Of a DNA stretch of 64,000 bases, positions 45,912 to 57,892 are shown piece by piece. The position numbers were made by a program, and so were the translations under genes. The notes beneath the pieces are model-generated. The model ran no database searches and was not told the origin of the DNA. It was given only the letters and a program-made list of their open reading frames with translations. Each line of letters starts with the position of its first letter. Position 1 is the stretch's first letter. Location: contig OZ026514.1 in the NCBI GenBank assembly GCA_964019695.1, positions 97,974,345-98,038,344 of the forward strand, read 5' to 3'. Source of the DNA: Loripinus fragilis (Eukaryota > Mollusca > Bivalvia > Lucinida > Lucinidae).

Positions 45912-48375
45912 TCAAGAAGCAAGTGGGTATGACCAGTCACAGACCAACCTACGGCACCACAGGAAGAGGCAAAGAAAAACAAAAGTGACATGACATCCAG
46001 AAGACAAGAAAAGTCAAGCAACCAGCTCTCTCTTCCCCAGGGATGATTGTAAAATTAGAATGGACACACAAAGTACTGCATAACAAAACAAGAGGGCCCA
46101 TGGACCATGGATCGCTCACCTGAGTCCTTGTCACGAAGAGAGGATGTTGATCACAAAATATAAATCCCATTTACCCAACACCTATAAGTCCATCTTGGGT
46201 ATCACGCAGATCATAACCAAAACCTATCAAGCCACTATGTTCAATCAATATAGTTATCTGCACAATTTCAATGCCTGACACTTTTTAACCAACACTAACC
46301 GTTAGGGTGAGCATAAGGTCGAACATTTACTTGCATAATGTTCTAAGCTTCTTTTCTTGTAATTGGATATGCAACATGGCCTTCTTCAGAAAAAAAATGT
46401 TTTGACCTTTTGGCCCTATCCAGGGATTGAGGGTGAGTAAAAGGACAGTATATTTGATTGCATGGTATTCTATGCTTCATTCCCATTCGTTTGATACGCA
46501 ATATAAATACTTTCAGAAAAGAAAAGAAAGTTGACCTTTTGACCCCACACCACGGGTCAAGGGTGTGTGTATGGGCAAAATATTTGCTAGCATGTTATTG
46601 TATGCTTCATTCCCTTTAATTTGATATGCAACATGACCATATTCTGAAAAAGTTGATTTTACATAAGCCTATGTGACCCATGCAGAGGGGCCAATTTTGG
46701 CTGCAGGGGCCTCATTTGAATAAACCTGGTAGAGGTCGACTAAGTGATGCTACTTACCAAATATCAAGGCTCTAGGCCTTTTTGTTTCAGACAAGACGAT
46801 TTTGTCATATTTTACCTATATTAGCCTTTGTTAAACATTTGACCCCATGGCTGGTCCATTTTGGCCACAGGGACATAATTTGAACAAAATTGGTAGAAGG
46901 CCACTAGATGATGCTATATGTTAAGAAACTAAGAGTTTTTCATGTTTTCCCTATAGATGTCTATGAAAACGTTACCCGGGGGCGGGGCCATTTTTGGCCC
47001 AGGGGTATCATTTGAACAAACTTGGTAGAGGTTCACTAAATGATGCTACATACCTACCAAAGCTCTAGGCCTTGTGTTTTCAGACAAGACGATTTATTCA
47101 TATTTTACCTATATAAGCCGTTGTTAAAATTGTGACCCCATGGCTGGCCCATTTTGGCCCCAGGGGCATACTTTAAACAAAATTGGTAGAAGTCCACTTG
47201 ATGATACTATATACCAAGTATCAAGGCTATAGGCCTTGTGGTTTCAGACAAGATGATTTTTTCATGTTTTCCTTTTATAAGCCAATGTAAAACGTTTGAC
47301 CCCTGGGTGGGCACATTTTTAGCCCCAGGGATATAATTTTAACAAACTTGGTAGAGGTCCACTAGATGATGCTAAATACCAAATGTCAAGGCTCTATGTC
47401 TTGTGGTTTCAGAAAAGAGGATTTTTTCATGTTTTCCCTATATTAGCCTAAGTAAAACATGTGACCCCGGGATGGGCCATTTTTGGCCCCAGGGGCATAC
47501 TTTGAACAAACTTGGTAGAGCCCACTAGATGATGCTACATACCAAATATCAAGGTTCTAGGCCTTGTGGTTTCAGACAAGATTTTTTTTCATGTTTTCCC
47601 TATATAAGCCTTTGTAAAACATGTGACACCCTAGGGCGGGCCAATTTTTGTCCCAGGGGTATAATTTGAACAAATTTGGTAGAGGTCTACTAGATGATGC
47701 TACATACCAAATAACAAGGCTCTATGCCTTGTGGTTTCAGACAAGAAGATTATTTTCATGTTTTCCCTATATAAGCCTATGTAAAACATGTGACCTCCAG
47801 GGCTAGCCCATTTTTGGCCACAGGGGCATACTTTGAACAAACTTGGTAGGGGTTCACTAGATGATGTTTAGGCTCTAGGCCTTGTGGTTTTAGACAAGAA
47901 AATTTTTTAAAAGTTTTCATCTAGAAAATCTGTTTTTAGTCTGGTTGACCTATATATGCAATGGACTGGAACCATTTGAAAATTATTGAAGAGGACCATA
48001 TAAGGATTATTCCTGCCAAGTTTGGTCAAAATTCAGCCTGAAACTTAGGAGATGTCCTTTAAAGCAATTGTTGACGACGTCGCACGACAGACGACGGAAA
48101 TCCAATGATCACAATAGCTCACCATGAGTCAATTGCTCAGGTGAGCTAACAAGCCCCCACAAACAACGGGCGCAAGAATAAACAACAGCAGAACCACCGC
48201 CTTAGAATGGACAGCAGCTGAAGCCAAATCAATTTTACTGGCCAATTCTTCACTCTTGATTCTGCTGTTGTAAAAACACAAAATTAATTCAGCTCGCGTG
48301 GAGGCCCCCTACATCATCACAGGGAAACAACCAAATCAATTATCATACTGTGATTAAAAGGGCTCTCAACTCAAT
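45912..48375 (-). mobile_element. Penelope-like 3' UTR fragment split by a tandem-repeat element
   Basis: 45912-46086 and 48154-48375 are consecutive parts of one antisense Penelope 3' UTR: ACCAGCTCTCTCTTCCCC on one side and AACCACCGCCTTAGAATGGA on the other. The repeat element at 46093-48147 separates them. Confidence 0.7.
46093..48147. mobile_element. Tandem-repeat element, eight units of about 160 bp, bounded by AACAAG
   Basis: AACAAG flanks the block (46087-46092, 48148-48153). The left end has ATCGCTCACCTGAGTCC and the right end ATTGCTCAGGTGAGCTAAC. Between lie eight units, each anchored by GAACAAACTTGGTAGAGGTCCACTA-like text at about 46720, 46882, 47014, 47175, 47341, 47503, 47667 and 47836. 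They share TTGTGGTTTCAGACAAGA, TTTTCCCTATATAAGCC and GGCCATTTTTGGCCCCAGG. No coding capacity. Such units are widely dispersed in bivalve genomes. Confidence 0.75.
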
Positions 48376-51300
48376 AGTAGGGGAGCCAGAGATTCAAAAA
48401 ATGGAAAAAAGTGGCCGGAAAGTAGCAGAATTTTAGACTATATCCTCAGTTAGTATGGTGTTTCAGAAGTGTGAAAACAGATATTGCACAAATTTTAAGT
48501 CTTGCAAAAGATGTTTATTTATGGGGTAACCATAGCTACCCTCATGCAGGCTTCATGTAGTAGGCTATTCACTACATTACTGAAAAGAAAAGTTATTTAC
48601 ACCAGATAGGTCACATTTCCTACTTTCTGCATATTGCTTTACAGTAACTTAATTAAAAGCACCAAACTGATAGTAAGTTTAAATGACTTATGCTTACGTA
48701 ATTGTTATATACGTTACTTACATTCAAATATATAACTGTTGTTTACTTGGCCATGGGCTACCAAAAGACTTTTGGAGGGAGATTTTTGTACATTAAGATT
48801 TTCTTAGCTACTTTATATATTATAAAATGTCTGTTAGCTTCTGATGAACATGTGTATTTACCATGCAATAGCCAAGTCTAGTACGTTACCATTAGATAAT
48901 AAGGAAACTCCTAGTAAAGTGTTATTATCATTTGCATCGTTTTCTTACATATCGTTATGATTGATATTTTAATTAAATGCAGCTTAATAGCAGAATAATA
49001 ATATTAGTTTAGGCACCTGGAAGTTCTGGTACATACGTTACTTTCTTTTAAAACAATATAATTGCGTTCAAACAGCTAGTAGGTGAAAATGAAACTGACT
49101 ACCATCTTAGTGTTCATAATTAGATCGGAAATATTGTATTTTTAAACATTTGATATGAATGAGATGCAACATCAACAAAATCATATTTGGTTTAAAGGGA
49201 AAAAATTGAAAATAAAACACATTAATGCCATGTACACGTTTAAGGAATCATTTAAATAAGATAATTGATACCTATTTATTATTTATAACTAAATTGTTTA
49301 AAAAAAGCTTTAATGATTCATTAAAATATGTGCCACTACCATGTGTTTGCTTCTTTTCATGCATTAAATGGCGTTAAATGACATATACAAGACATTTCCT
49401 TCACCGTCAACAGCTCATTGAATAAATAAAAAGCACGCAGTAACACAGTCAGATTCATCATACATTGTAAAAGCCATCAAATTTATGCATTTATAAACAG
49501 TTATTCGTTACAGCAGCTATATTTAAAACAATAAGGCACAAAATATACCTTAAAACTTAAAAAATATAAGATATTCCAAGCAGAAGTCCAAATCAAGATT
49601 TGAAACATTAAAGATACCTTCATCGGTGTTATATGAAACAAAAATGAAGTTTGTGGAAATCATGATGATTTCTGTCTATGATTTAGCACCCGCCTTAGCT
49701 ATCCTATCCTTGGGGTTATGCTATTTTAGCATCTACAGCGTGTTCGCTTTGGAAAAGATTATTATTTATGTTGGTAACGTATATAACAAAAATATAAAGA
49801 TCATTACTTTAATCATTGTGTTGCCTGGTTCTACACGTTTGTGAAGCAATGAAACAGGACAGCATTCAATCTAAATTACCATTTTAATACTAATGAAACA
49901 GACACGTGTCTGTTAATAAGTTGGAAAAGCTCCCCTGCATTGTTAGTATTGTAGACATTTCTAAATGATAAGACTTCGATAATCAGGACCTTGAGCAAAC
50001 AACTTTCTAGAAAAGGACTTGATTGATCATTTATTCCAGAATGTCGTCAGACGTTTGCTTTTTAGCTATAACGCTTATCAGCATAAGTGATAGAATCTGC
50101 TTTAATGTTGTTTTATTCAGCGGGACACTATTTATTTTTTACACTCACATTAATTAATCATTACAACCGTCATTCAGTCCTTAAAACTAACTAATTAATA
50201 CCCATAAAACATGTACCAACTTGTTAAACGATGCTATATTTATGGTATATTGATAGTTGATGTAATAGAAACAAAATCCATACTTATGCTACCTCAAACA
50301 ATACTTTCAGATAGTATGCTCAACAAATGCTATGCTGTATCATACCTACATATAGTGCAATTGGCAATAGAGACAATATAATCACTATCTGAGATGTATC
50401 ATGATACTTTTACAAATTAAAAGAAATACAATTTCTTATGCAGACGATTGATAAAAAAGAACGACAGACAAATTAAACATGCATACACACTATTTGTTAA
50501 GTTTATGCATACTTTCGTAGCATAACATGTAAATCTCTTATTTGTGTAAGAAATGATACTAACTAGAGTGCCTTCTCTATCGTCCCTATAATAATTATTT
50601 TATTAGCACAGCAGATAATTTAATGTATGCCTTTTAGTCTCTATACCCTGATGTGTTTACAACTCATCTATTATTTAACACACATAAAAGGAATCAACTG
50701 ACAGGATTCCTGCAACAGTTTGTTTAAAATGGGGTCCAATGACTGCTATGGTATTATGATAGAACTTAACATCAGCTATATTAGCACTAATTGCTAAAAC
50801 TAAGTTTGATCTTATGACTGCTATTTTTACTCTAAGAAATTGCTATTCCTATCAACATTCTGATTAACGTAAATAATCTTTTAAACGGTGATTTTAATGC
50901 GTCCTAGTTAAATTTGGCTTAAACATTTTCTCTCTGTTGAAATTTTATCACGTAAAGTTGGTATCGTAAATTACAACTGAAGAAATCTAGATTTCTTGGA
51001 TATGATCACTGCCTTGTCATGTAAACCCATCCTTATGAATGATTTCCCCAATTTTAACGGCAATAATTCATTTTGAATAACCCATTCAGTTTTAAAGTTT
51101 GCATTGTAGTGTTAAGTTAAAAGGACTATCGGTTTCATTAATCAAACAATGAAAGCCATGTTAAAATGAGCTGAAAATAAAGTTCATAGCTAGAATAAAT
51201 TTAAGAGTCACTTTCAGAGTTTTGATATATGCATAAATAGATGTGGCTTAAACAATTTGCATAACAGAGCCACTCTCTTAAAGAATAAATGATAACAAAC

Positions 51301-51424
51301 ACTTATTTTTCCTTAAATTTAATGTAACGTAAACAACATTTAATTTTATATATTCATAAAGGAGTGATGCTGTCTAGATTGCCAGCAAACGTCTTCTTTC
51401 TTTAAGTGAACATGACTTAGAAAC

Positions 51425-51605
51425 GTCACAATCACAGACTCCTGACTGCACCTTAAGGAAGGGACACAGAACATAAATATCTACAATTTAATTAAAGTGA
51501 AGCAACCAGCTCTCTTCCTTGTCAAGATGATTGCTGAACTAGAAATAAATTAGAAAACAAAGGCCCGATACAAAACTCCCACAACCAATAGGAACAACAA
51601 CAAAC
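51425..51605 (-). mobile_element. Penelope-like 3' UTR fragment
   Basis: AAGCAACCAGCTCTCTTCCT, TCAAGATGATTGCTGAACTA and the downstream CCACAACCAATAGGAACAAC follow the family order, diverged. Confidence 0.5.
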
Positions 51606-51778
51606 AAAGTTTCCAACATCCACAAATTATTACAGAAATTCTTAGATATTTTATCATAAATGAATCTGATATAATAGTTATGTGATTTACTATTTTATAT
51701 ATATGGTGATGAGTGTGAACAGGTTCGACACAAAGCTTTGGCTGCTTCTGAATAGCTTATTAGATTGTTTTGTTCAAT

Positions 51779-51842
51779 TAAAAGAAAAAAAAATGTGCAA
51801 ATATCTAAAAGAAAAAAAAATGTGCAAATATCTAAAAAAAAA
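51779..51842. repeat. Short tandem repeat, two to three units
   Basis: AAAATGTGCAAATATCTAAA with an A-rich joint is repeated twice, then a partial third unit. Confidence 0.85.
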
Positions 51843-52984
51843 ATTAGGTTTTCAGGCTCAGTTGTATATGGAAAACGGTTGAGACAAATAATAATCATGA
51901 TATATATATTTCGTTTATTTATAGTTATATATGTTACTTTAGCAAGTTTGACTGAACAAGCTTAAGGGAATGTATCCTAGTTGTGATGTTGCATCAGACT
52001 TATCATTTTATAAGTTTACAAATTGCATAACATAACATAGAAAAATAAGCCAACATTGTGTTGTTTTTAAGTCAAGAAGTATACCATTTTGATAAAAGAA
52101 AAATTTACAACCATATACACAGTCTCCTAATTAGTACTGATAACTTCTTCTTTTGGAACAAATGCTCTTTTTATGCCTATCAAACAAAGCCCCCCCCCCC
52201 CCTTTTTAAATGAAATAAACTTTCTAGTGATTTAAAATTAAAGCTATTAAGCAATGTTTGTTTGTCTTCAACTTTGTTTTATACGTTACATATTGAAAAT
52301 CGAACAACAAAATGATATTTTACCTCAGAAATGTTGTTAAGTATTACTCTTAAGTCGGTGGCATCAAAACAATTATCATAAGGTGTTTAAAAGCTAACAG
52401 AAAAAAATGCATGTTTATTTTCAAACTTAAGAGGTTCTAAACTTATATGAAGTTTTATCTATGGTCATCTAATTAAACAGCGTATAACTGACAAAGTATT
52501 TATGTTAGAATGTATTTGTTTGCAGTTTTGAAATGGTCAGTTAACGCTCTTTTAAATACATGTTATCCTGAAGTTAAACACATATTGAAAATTTTGTCAA
52601 ATGAAACTTCTTAACAAAATATAAATAATTTTAAGGGTATAGTTGAAAATGAAACGTAAATGACATTATAATGGACCCAAACAACTTTTAAAAACATCAA
52701 TATGTGTAGAGAATAGCATGTTCTTACAGATTGCATAAATGTTTTGTTCATTTAAACATTTCAACTTCTCCTTAAATAGACTTAATTACATATTTTTGTT
52801 TTTAAGAAAATGAGGGGTAACGTATTAAACACACTGTTACAGGTATGTTTGCAAGACTTAAATTGATTGCAATATCTGGTTTCATACTGCCTATACTATC
52901 TACTAAAGGATAAAACAAGTGAAAATTCTGCTAAAAAGGGGACATACCTAAATGCTTATTTTTGACATTTTTGAACCCTGGCTC

Positions 52985-53540
52985 CTCTACTACAAGGATT
53001 GTCAGAGCTAAAGAAAAAAAAAACAGTTGAGCCACGATGGGTCCAGCCATATGACCCACCGATTAAAGATTTAAGTCAGTTAGTGTCGTCATTGCGTCTA
53101 AGGCCTGACCCACCGTTGGGCAATTAAAGAAGAAGCCATAGGTATAAACCATGATTGGGTGTATAACCGGGCATGCAGACTGTCGCATATATCCCACTCT
53201 TTAGGGAGCGCAGTGGCTCAGTGGTAGAGTGCTTGACTCGAGACCGAAGGGCCGCGGGTTCGAGCCTCACCGGAGTCACTGCGTTGTGGTCCTTGAGCAA
53301 GACACATTTATCCTAGCTTAGTACTGGTTCAACCCAGGAAGACCCGTCCCGCATAACTGAAAGATTGTTGAGTGGACGTTAAGAATCAAATCAAACAAAC
53401 AAACAAACAAACAAACAAATATCCCACTCTTTTATAATGCTTGATACTCCTTTTAAACATATCATGAAAAGAATGCTTTCCAACGATTCTTTTGAATTTA
53501 TAAACCAAATTGCCAAAAAATACTCGCTCTGAAATGCTCT
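52985..53540 (-). mobile_element. Penelope-like fragment carrying a nested SINE
   Basis: 52985-53188 matches the 3' part (GCCACGATGGGTCCAGC, GGCCTGACCCACCGTTGGGC, ACCATGATTGGGTG). 53433-53540 resumes with CAACGATTCTTTTGAATTTA, the RT C-terminus in antisense. The SINE at 53203-53418 sits between. Confidence 0.75.
53203..53418 (+). mobile_element. tRNA-derived SINE with perfect 14-bp TSD
   Basis: Starts AGGGAGCGCAGTGGCTCAGT with an A box, then B box GGGTTCGAGCC at about 53256. The SINE body contains TCCTTGAGCAAGACACATTT and AGGAAGACCCGTCCC, and the tail is (CAAA)n. Flanked by ATATCCCACTCTTT (53189-53202, 53419-53432). The tail and TSD show LINE-driven insertion. Confidence 0.93.
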
Positions 53541-53627
53541 CCCCAACAATAAGGCCTTAAAGCTTGGTATGTACCATCAGGCACTTGGGCCTATCATGCT
53601 TAGTTTAGCTAACATGCAAAATGACAG

Positions 53628-53862
53628 TACATTTTGAAATACGAGGCTGGAGCATTTTGAAAGTTATTCAAGCTTTTCATTATGTACACTTAGTTTTGTA
53701 TATCAGGTGTTCTGTCCCAGTGGTCAGGTCGTTGACTGCAACATATTGATTTTATTTAGACACTGTACTACTGGGCCAGAACACCCGATAAACAGAACTA
53801 TGTGTACAGTATGAAAAATTTGAATAACTTTTGAAATGCTCAGATTTCAAACTTTTTGCACA
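53628..53862. mobile_element. Palindromic MITE with GAGCATTTTGAAAGTTATTC arms
   Basis: The left arm (GGAGCATTTTGAAAGTTATT..., TACACTTAGTTTTGTATATC, GGTGTTCTGTCCCAGT) is mirrored on the right (ACTGGGCCAGAACACC, AGAACTATGTGTACAGTATG, AATAACTTTTGAAATGCTC). Confidence 0.7.
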
Positions 53863-53869
53863 TTAAAGG

Positions 53870-55950
53870 ACTGGTATTTTGTTCGAAAGTAAGCATAAAT
53901 TCCAGAACATAAGCAAAAATTTCTTTCATCCTCTTTTTCAGGAAAAAATTACATTTTTGGCATAACTCTGGCGCTGTAGCGACTATCACTCAACCCACAA
54001 AAAAATTTAAGTAGATACACAGCTGGATTTATACGTGATAATAATTCCCGATGAATATTTTCTGAAGTAAAAAATGACCAAAAAATTACCCTTTTTAACA
54101 GCTAGGTACACTATTTTATGCGCTCGTCGACTGCAACCACCACGCGATGACTGCGCCGTTCGAGTACAGTGGTTCTCTAGCGTGAATAATTCGCCAACCA
54201 AGTGTTAGATATGAATTTGCAGCTTCAGCCTAGTCTATCTGAAAATTAACGTTAACAGGGTGGCCAACGTACGTCACGGTCACATGATTTTATTCATAAG
54301 GAGCACATACATTTTGGATAAAAAAAAAACGCTCGACTCAGGCAAAAAAAACTAGTTCGTGTGCCGCACATACTAAAAACGGTAAAGCGCAGCTACCCCG
54401 GATTGGTTTCTAGTTTTATTTGCATGTTTCGTCTTTTAATGAAGTTCAGGCATTTGCGACATTATTCAAGGCGACCTTGCTTTTTCGAGTTTATGGGACA
54501 CACAAACATTCATCAGCGAGTCAAAAGATGACAAAATTAAATAAAAGAGTCCTTCGCAAACCGTGGAAGTAGTCTGAATTTTCACCTAAGAGCCAGCCAG
54601 GCTTGTTTTGTTCACAAAATGTTATAAAACACTTTTTAAGCATTAAGAAACAATGACACGGGACACATCACGATGAGTTTGGGTATGGGACACACAATAC
54701 TATTTCGATATGTGCCAAATCTGTTTCAGTTTGAAACTGTGTTTAAAAGATTGTGTTAAGTCCAAAAAAACTTATCCCTTTCACGTTTTTCCTTAGGTTC
54801 ATTAACCTGTGTGTGATTTGTTTGTTTAAATTTACGTTTATCGCCCCATTAAACAGCCATGGTCATAATGAGACAGTCGGTGAACCTATTCACACTTTTG
54901 CTATGCAAGTTTAGACCCATTTTCATTTGTAATCGAAGGTTTCGTCGATATTTAATTTCGACGGATATTCGCCTCACGACCTCAATATATAGTAGTAATG
55001 TAGATCAATCGACCCCTGAATGAAAACTTCAGGAATGTTTTTTTCGAAAATCCGTAGCGACTCCCGCGCCTAGGGTAAATAAATAGATCTGATCAGGTTT
55101 TCAAAGCAGCCTAATGGAGATGTATAAATAGCACAGACCCTAGTCCTTGGAGTGAAGCTGCCTATCAGATAGCATCTTATGCATCTGGCTGTTATTTCAG
55201 GTAATTCCCATGCGCACCATTCCTGCGTCGAGAAACAGGAAAAGTTGTCCATGTCCCGTCTTTCCAGCCATTTATGATTTTGGATCAATACAGTTTTTAG
55301 ATACTCTTATGTTAGATGGATATTTCCACATTTTCTTGACAGACGAAAGTAACTAAAATATTTCTAAAATATCTATTGACCCTTCATCAGAACTGATCGT
55401 CTCAGTAAAAACTACAGCTAAATAGAACAGGCGACATCAACAATGTAAAAAAAACCTGTATGCAAATACGAATATGGCCGATACTGGGACTGTCTGTCCA
55501 ATATGTACTGTTATTTCGAGCCGCGCATGACTTGACATCGTGGACTAGCGTGTCAGACTTTGGAACCAGAGGACCAGGGTCTATTCCCGTGTGGGTACTT
55601 ATTACATTTTTTTTCTTTTTTCGCCTTGTAATGCAAAGTTACCTCATACAAGTAATATGGAATTATATAAATGACAAAAATTACACTCCTTAACGTTTTA
55701 TATTAAATTATCCTCGAAATTTGTGGGGGTGGGGCTAAATTTGGCCCCCCTGAAAGATAATTAGTCCGCTGACCCCCGATTTTTTTTTTCTTTTTTCTAA
55801 AATGTCAAATGATAGTCCATGAAATAAAAACAAAAAATTAAGATTTTTAATTTCAGATTTTTTAATATATAATTTACTCTAAAAACCCTTTTTTTGAGAA
55901 TTACCAAACTGTATCATGCAGTATCTTGACACGGCTTCGGAAAACAAATA
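53870..55950. other. No gene supported
   Basis: At 54256 CAGGGTGGCCAACGTACGTC resembles the tip of the large element at 35345. Near 55540-55600 a diverged tRNA-like stretch (GTGTCAGACTTTGG...GGGTCTATTCCC) may be an old SINE head. Small open frames at 54007-54201 and 55070-55288 (minus) have no motif. Confidence 0.35.
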
Positions 55951-55984
55951 CATTTTCACATTTTCTAAAAAGCTTGAGGTAATG

Positions 55985-57560
55985 AGCAATAATTATCCCC
56001 CGTCCTCCGTGCGTGCGTCCGTCCGTCCATTCCGTCCGTCCGTCCGTCCGGAACCATATCTCAGTACCTGTTGGTCAGATTTAATTCATTCTTGGTACAA
56101 ATGATTAGTACCATGGACTCTTGATATCCTATAAGTTTGGTCAAATTCGACACCTTAACACTTGAGTTATTGCCCTTGTTTAAGTATAGGCAATTATAAG
56201 GCAAAACCTATATTAGCTTTTTTGTGTGATGATCTTCACATTTCATCAAAGCTATTATATTTAACAACTTCTCGCTATAGACCATGATTGCCAAGTGCCT
56301 GTAGATAAGAATGGCAGTGTCAAAGTTTTACCCCACCCCCTTTGACCCCACCTAAGGGTTCAAAGGTCAATTTCGCAATAACTAAGGCAATTATTAATAT
56401 TTTTTGCTGAAATTTTGCACGCAGGCAGAGCAGCAATAGATATGAAACATATCAAACGGGATTTCAGTTTGTAGGCCTGATTCCGAGCCCCTTTGGTGGA
56501 CTTTGGGGGTGGGGCCGAGGCCAAAATTAAACTTTTTCAGAATATGGTCATGTTGCATATCAAATTAAACTGACGACAGAACAGAACAGATTGTTTATTT
56601 GACATAAACCATACAGTTTCTAGTCAATCACATATAATTATTACACAATAAATCTGTCACGTTTCATGAATATTGAACGTTCATATTTTTGCTCATATCA
56701 ATGGCATAAAGGAGTATTTTAAGTTGCAAATACTCGTATACTTATTAAATGGCTATCATGGAGAAGTAATTTCTTAATATTAGAATTTGGCTTATTATTT
56801 GATGTTTTGATGGAGGCTGAGCCAAATCCAAGCAGCAGGCATTACCAACACAAAGAGGGCGCCGTGTACCACCCTCATTGTATCGATAAGACTTTGCTAT
56901 CATTGCGAAATAAGTTCCATTGATGCGTTTTACTAATCAGATTTATATGATTACGCTGGCAGCAACATGGTAGCAAATATTTTGCCACAGACACACCCTC
57001 GACCCAGGGGGTGGGGTCAAAAGGTCAAACTATATATTTTTCTAAAAGTAGTCATGTTGCATATCAAATTAAAGCTGACGAAGCTGGCAGCAACATGGTA
57101 ACAAATATTTTGCCCACAGACACACCCTTGACCCAAGGGGTGGGGTCAAAATGTCAAACTATATCTTTTACTGAAAGTAGTCATGTTGCATATCAAATTA
57201 AAAGGAATTGAGCACAGAGCACCATGAAAGCAAGTGTGCTGTCATTACACACACAACGACCCCTGGGGTGGGGTCAAAGGGTCATTTTTGTTCTTTTCTC
57301 AAAGTGGTCATGTTGCATATCAAAGTAAAGTGGAAGAAGTTTAGACCCATATGCAAGGTAACACTTTGAATTTACACACAATCTTGACCTCTGAGGTTGG
57401 GTTTAAAGGTCAGATATTGAAATTGTGCAGATGTAAGTATATTTTCTATTGAACTAAGCACTAAAACATACTTGACAGGCGTTTGTTATGATCTGAATGA
57501 TACTGTAGGTGAACTAAGGGTTAGATAAATGGGATTTATGTTTAGTGATTTACATGTTTC
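55985..57560. repeat. Tandem-repeat element with CCGT microsatellite head
   Basis: A (CCGT)n run at 56005-56050 is followed by repeats anchored on GTCATGTTGCATATCAAA at about 56547, 57048, 57179 and 57307, and by GACCC-GGGGTGGGGTCAAA blocks. Units at 57000-57330 are about 130 bp. The same words occur in antisense near 46370-46640. Non-coding. Confidence 0.65.
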
Positions 57561-57892
57561 TCTCAAATAACCCTTCGTTGGGGGATATAAATTCGTTGAA
57601 TTTAAATTCGTTAAAATTAAAACAAGCTGGATGGCGATTACAAATATTTTAGCTTAATATTAAGGACTTGGGGTTTTTTTTCAGAAAATTTGTAAAATGC
57701 TAAAAACTTCCATGTGAGATAATGAAAAAAATTAGCGGTGACATATTAATTGACAGTCCATACATTAAACAAACTGAATGCAAAGAATTAAAAAAGATGT
57801 TAATGTGAGAAATATATATAATTACCTGCAATTGCCCTTAAGTGTCCGTAATTCCAGATACATGTAAACTCGAAGCCAATATACATTTTCTT

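Larger units (their letters stand above)
48376..52970. other. Gene-poor 4.6 kb with recurrent ATACGTTAC words
   Basis: No gene found on either strand. ACGTTAC words in plus orientation occur near 48710, 48886, 49034 and 52283. The complement GTAACGTAT occurs near 49772 and 52817. The same word marks the element ends at 31967-33600 and 44095. Composition is strongly AT-rich and otherwise low in other known repeats. A Penelope fragment lies at 51425-51605. Confidence 0.5.

Noticed and set aside
46660..47940. CRISPR-like array
   Set aside because: The eight units of about 160 bp are similar over their whole length, with no short repeat/unique spacer structure, in a eukaryotic genome.
53203..53275. 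Functional tRNA gene
   Set aside because: A and B boxes are present but the cloverleaf does not close, the sequence continues into a SINE body and tail, and target duplications flank it.
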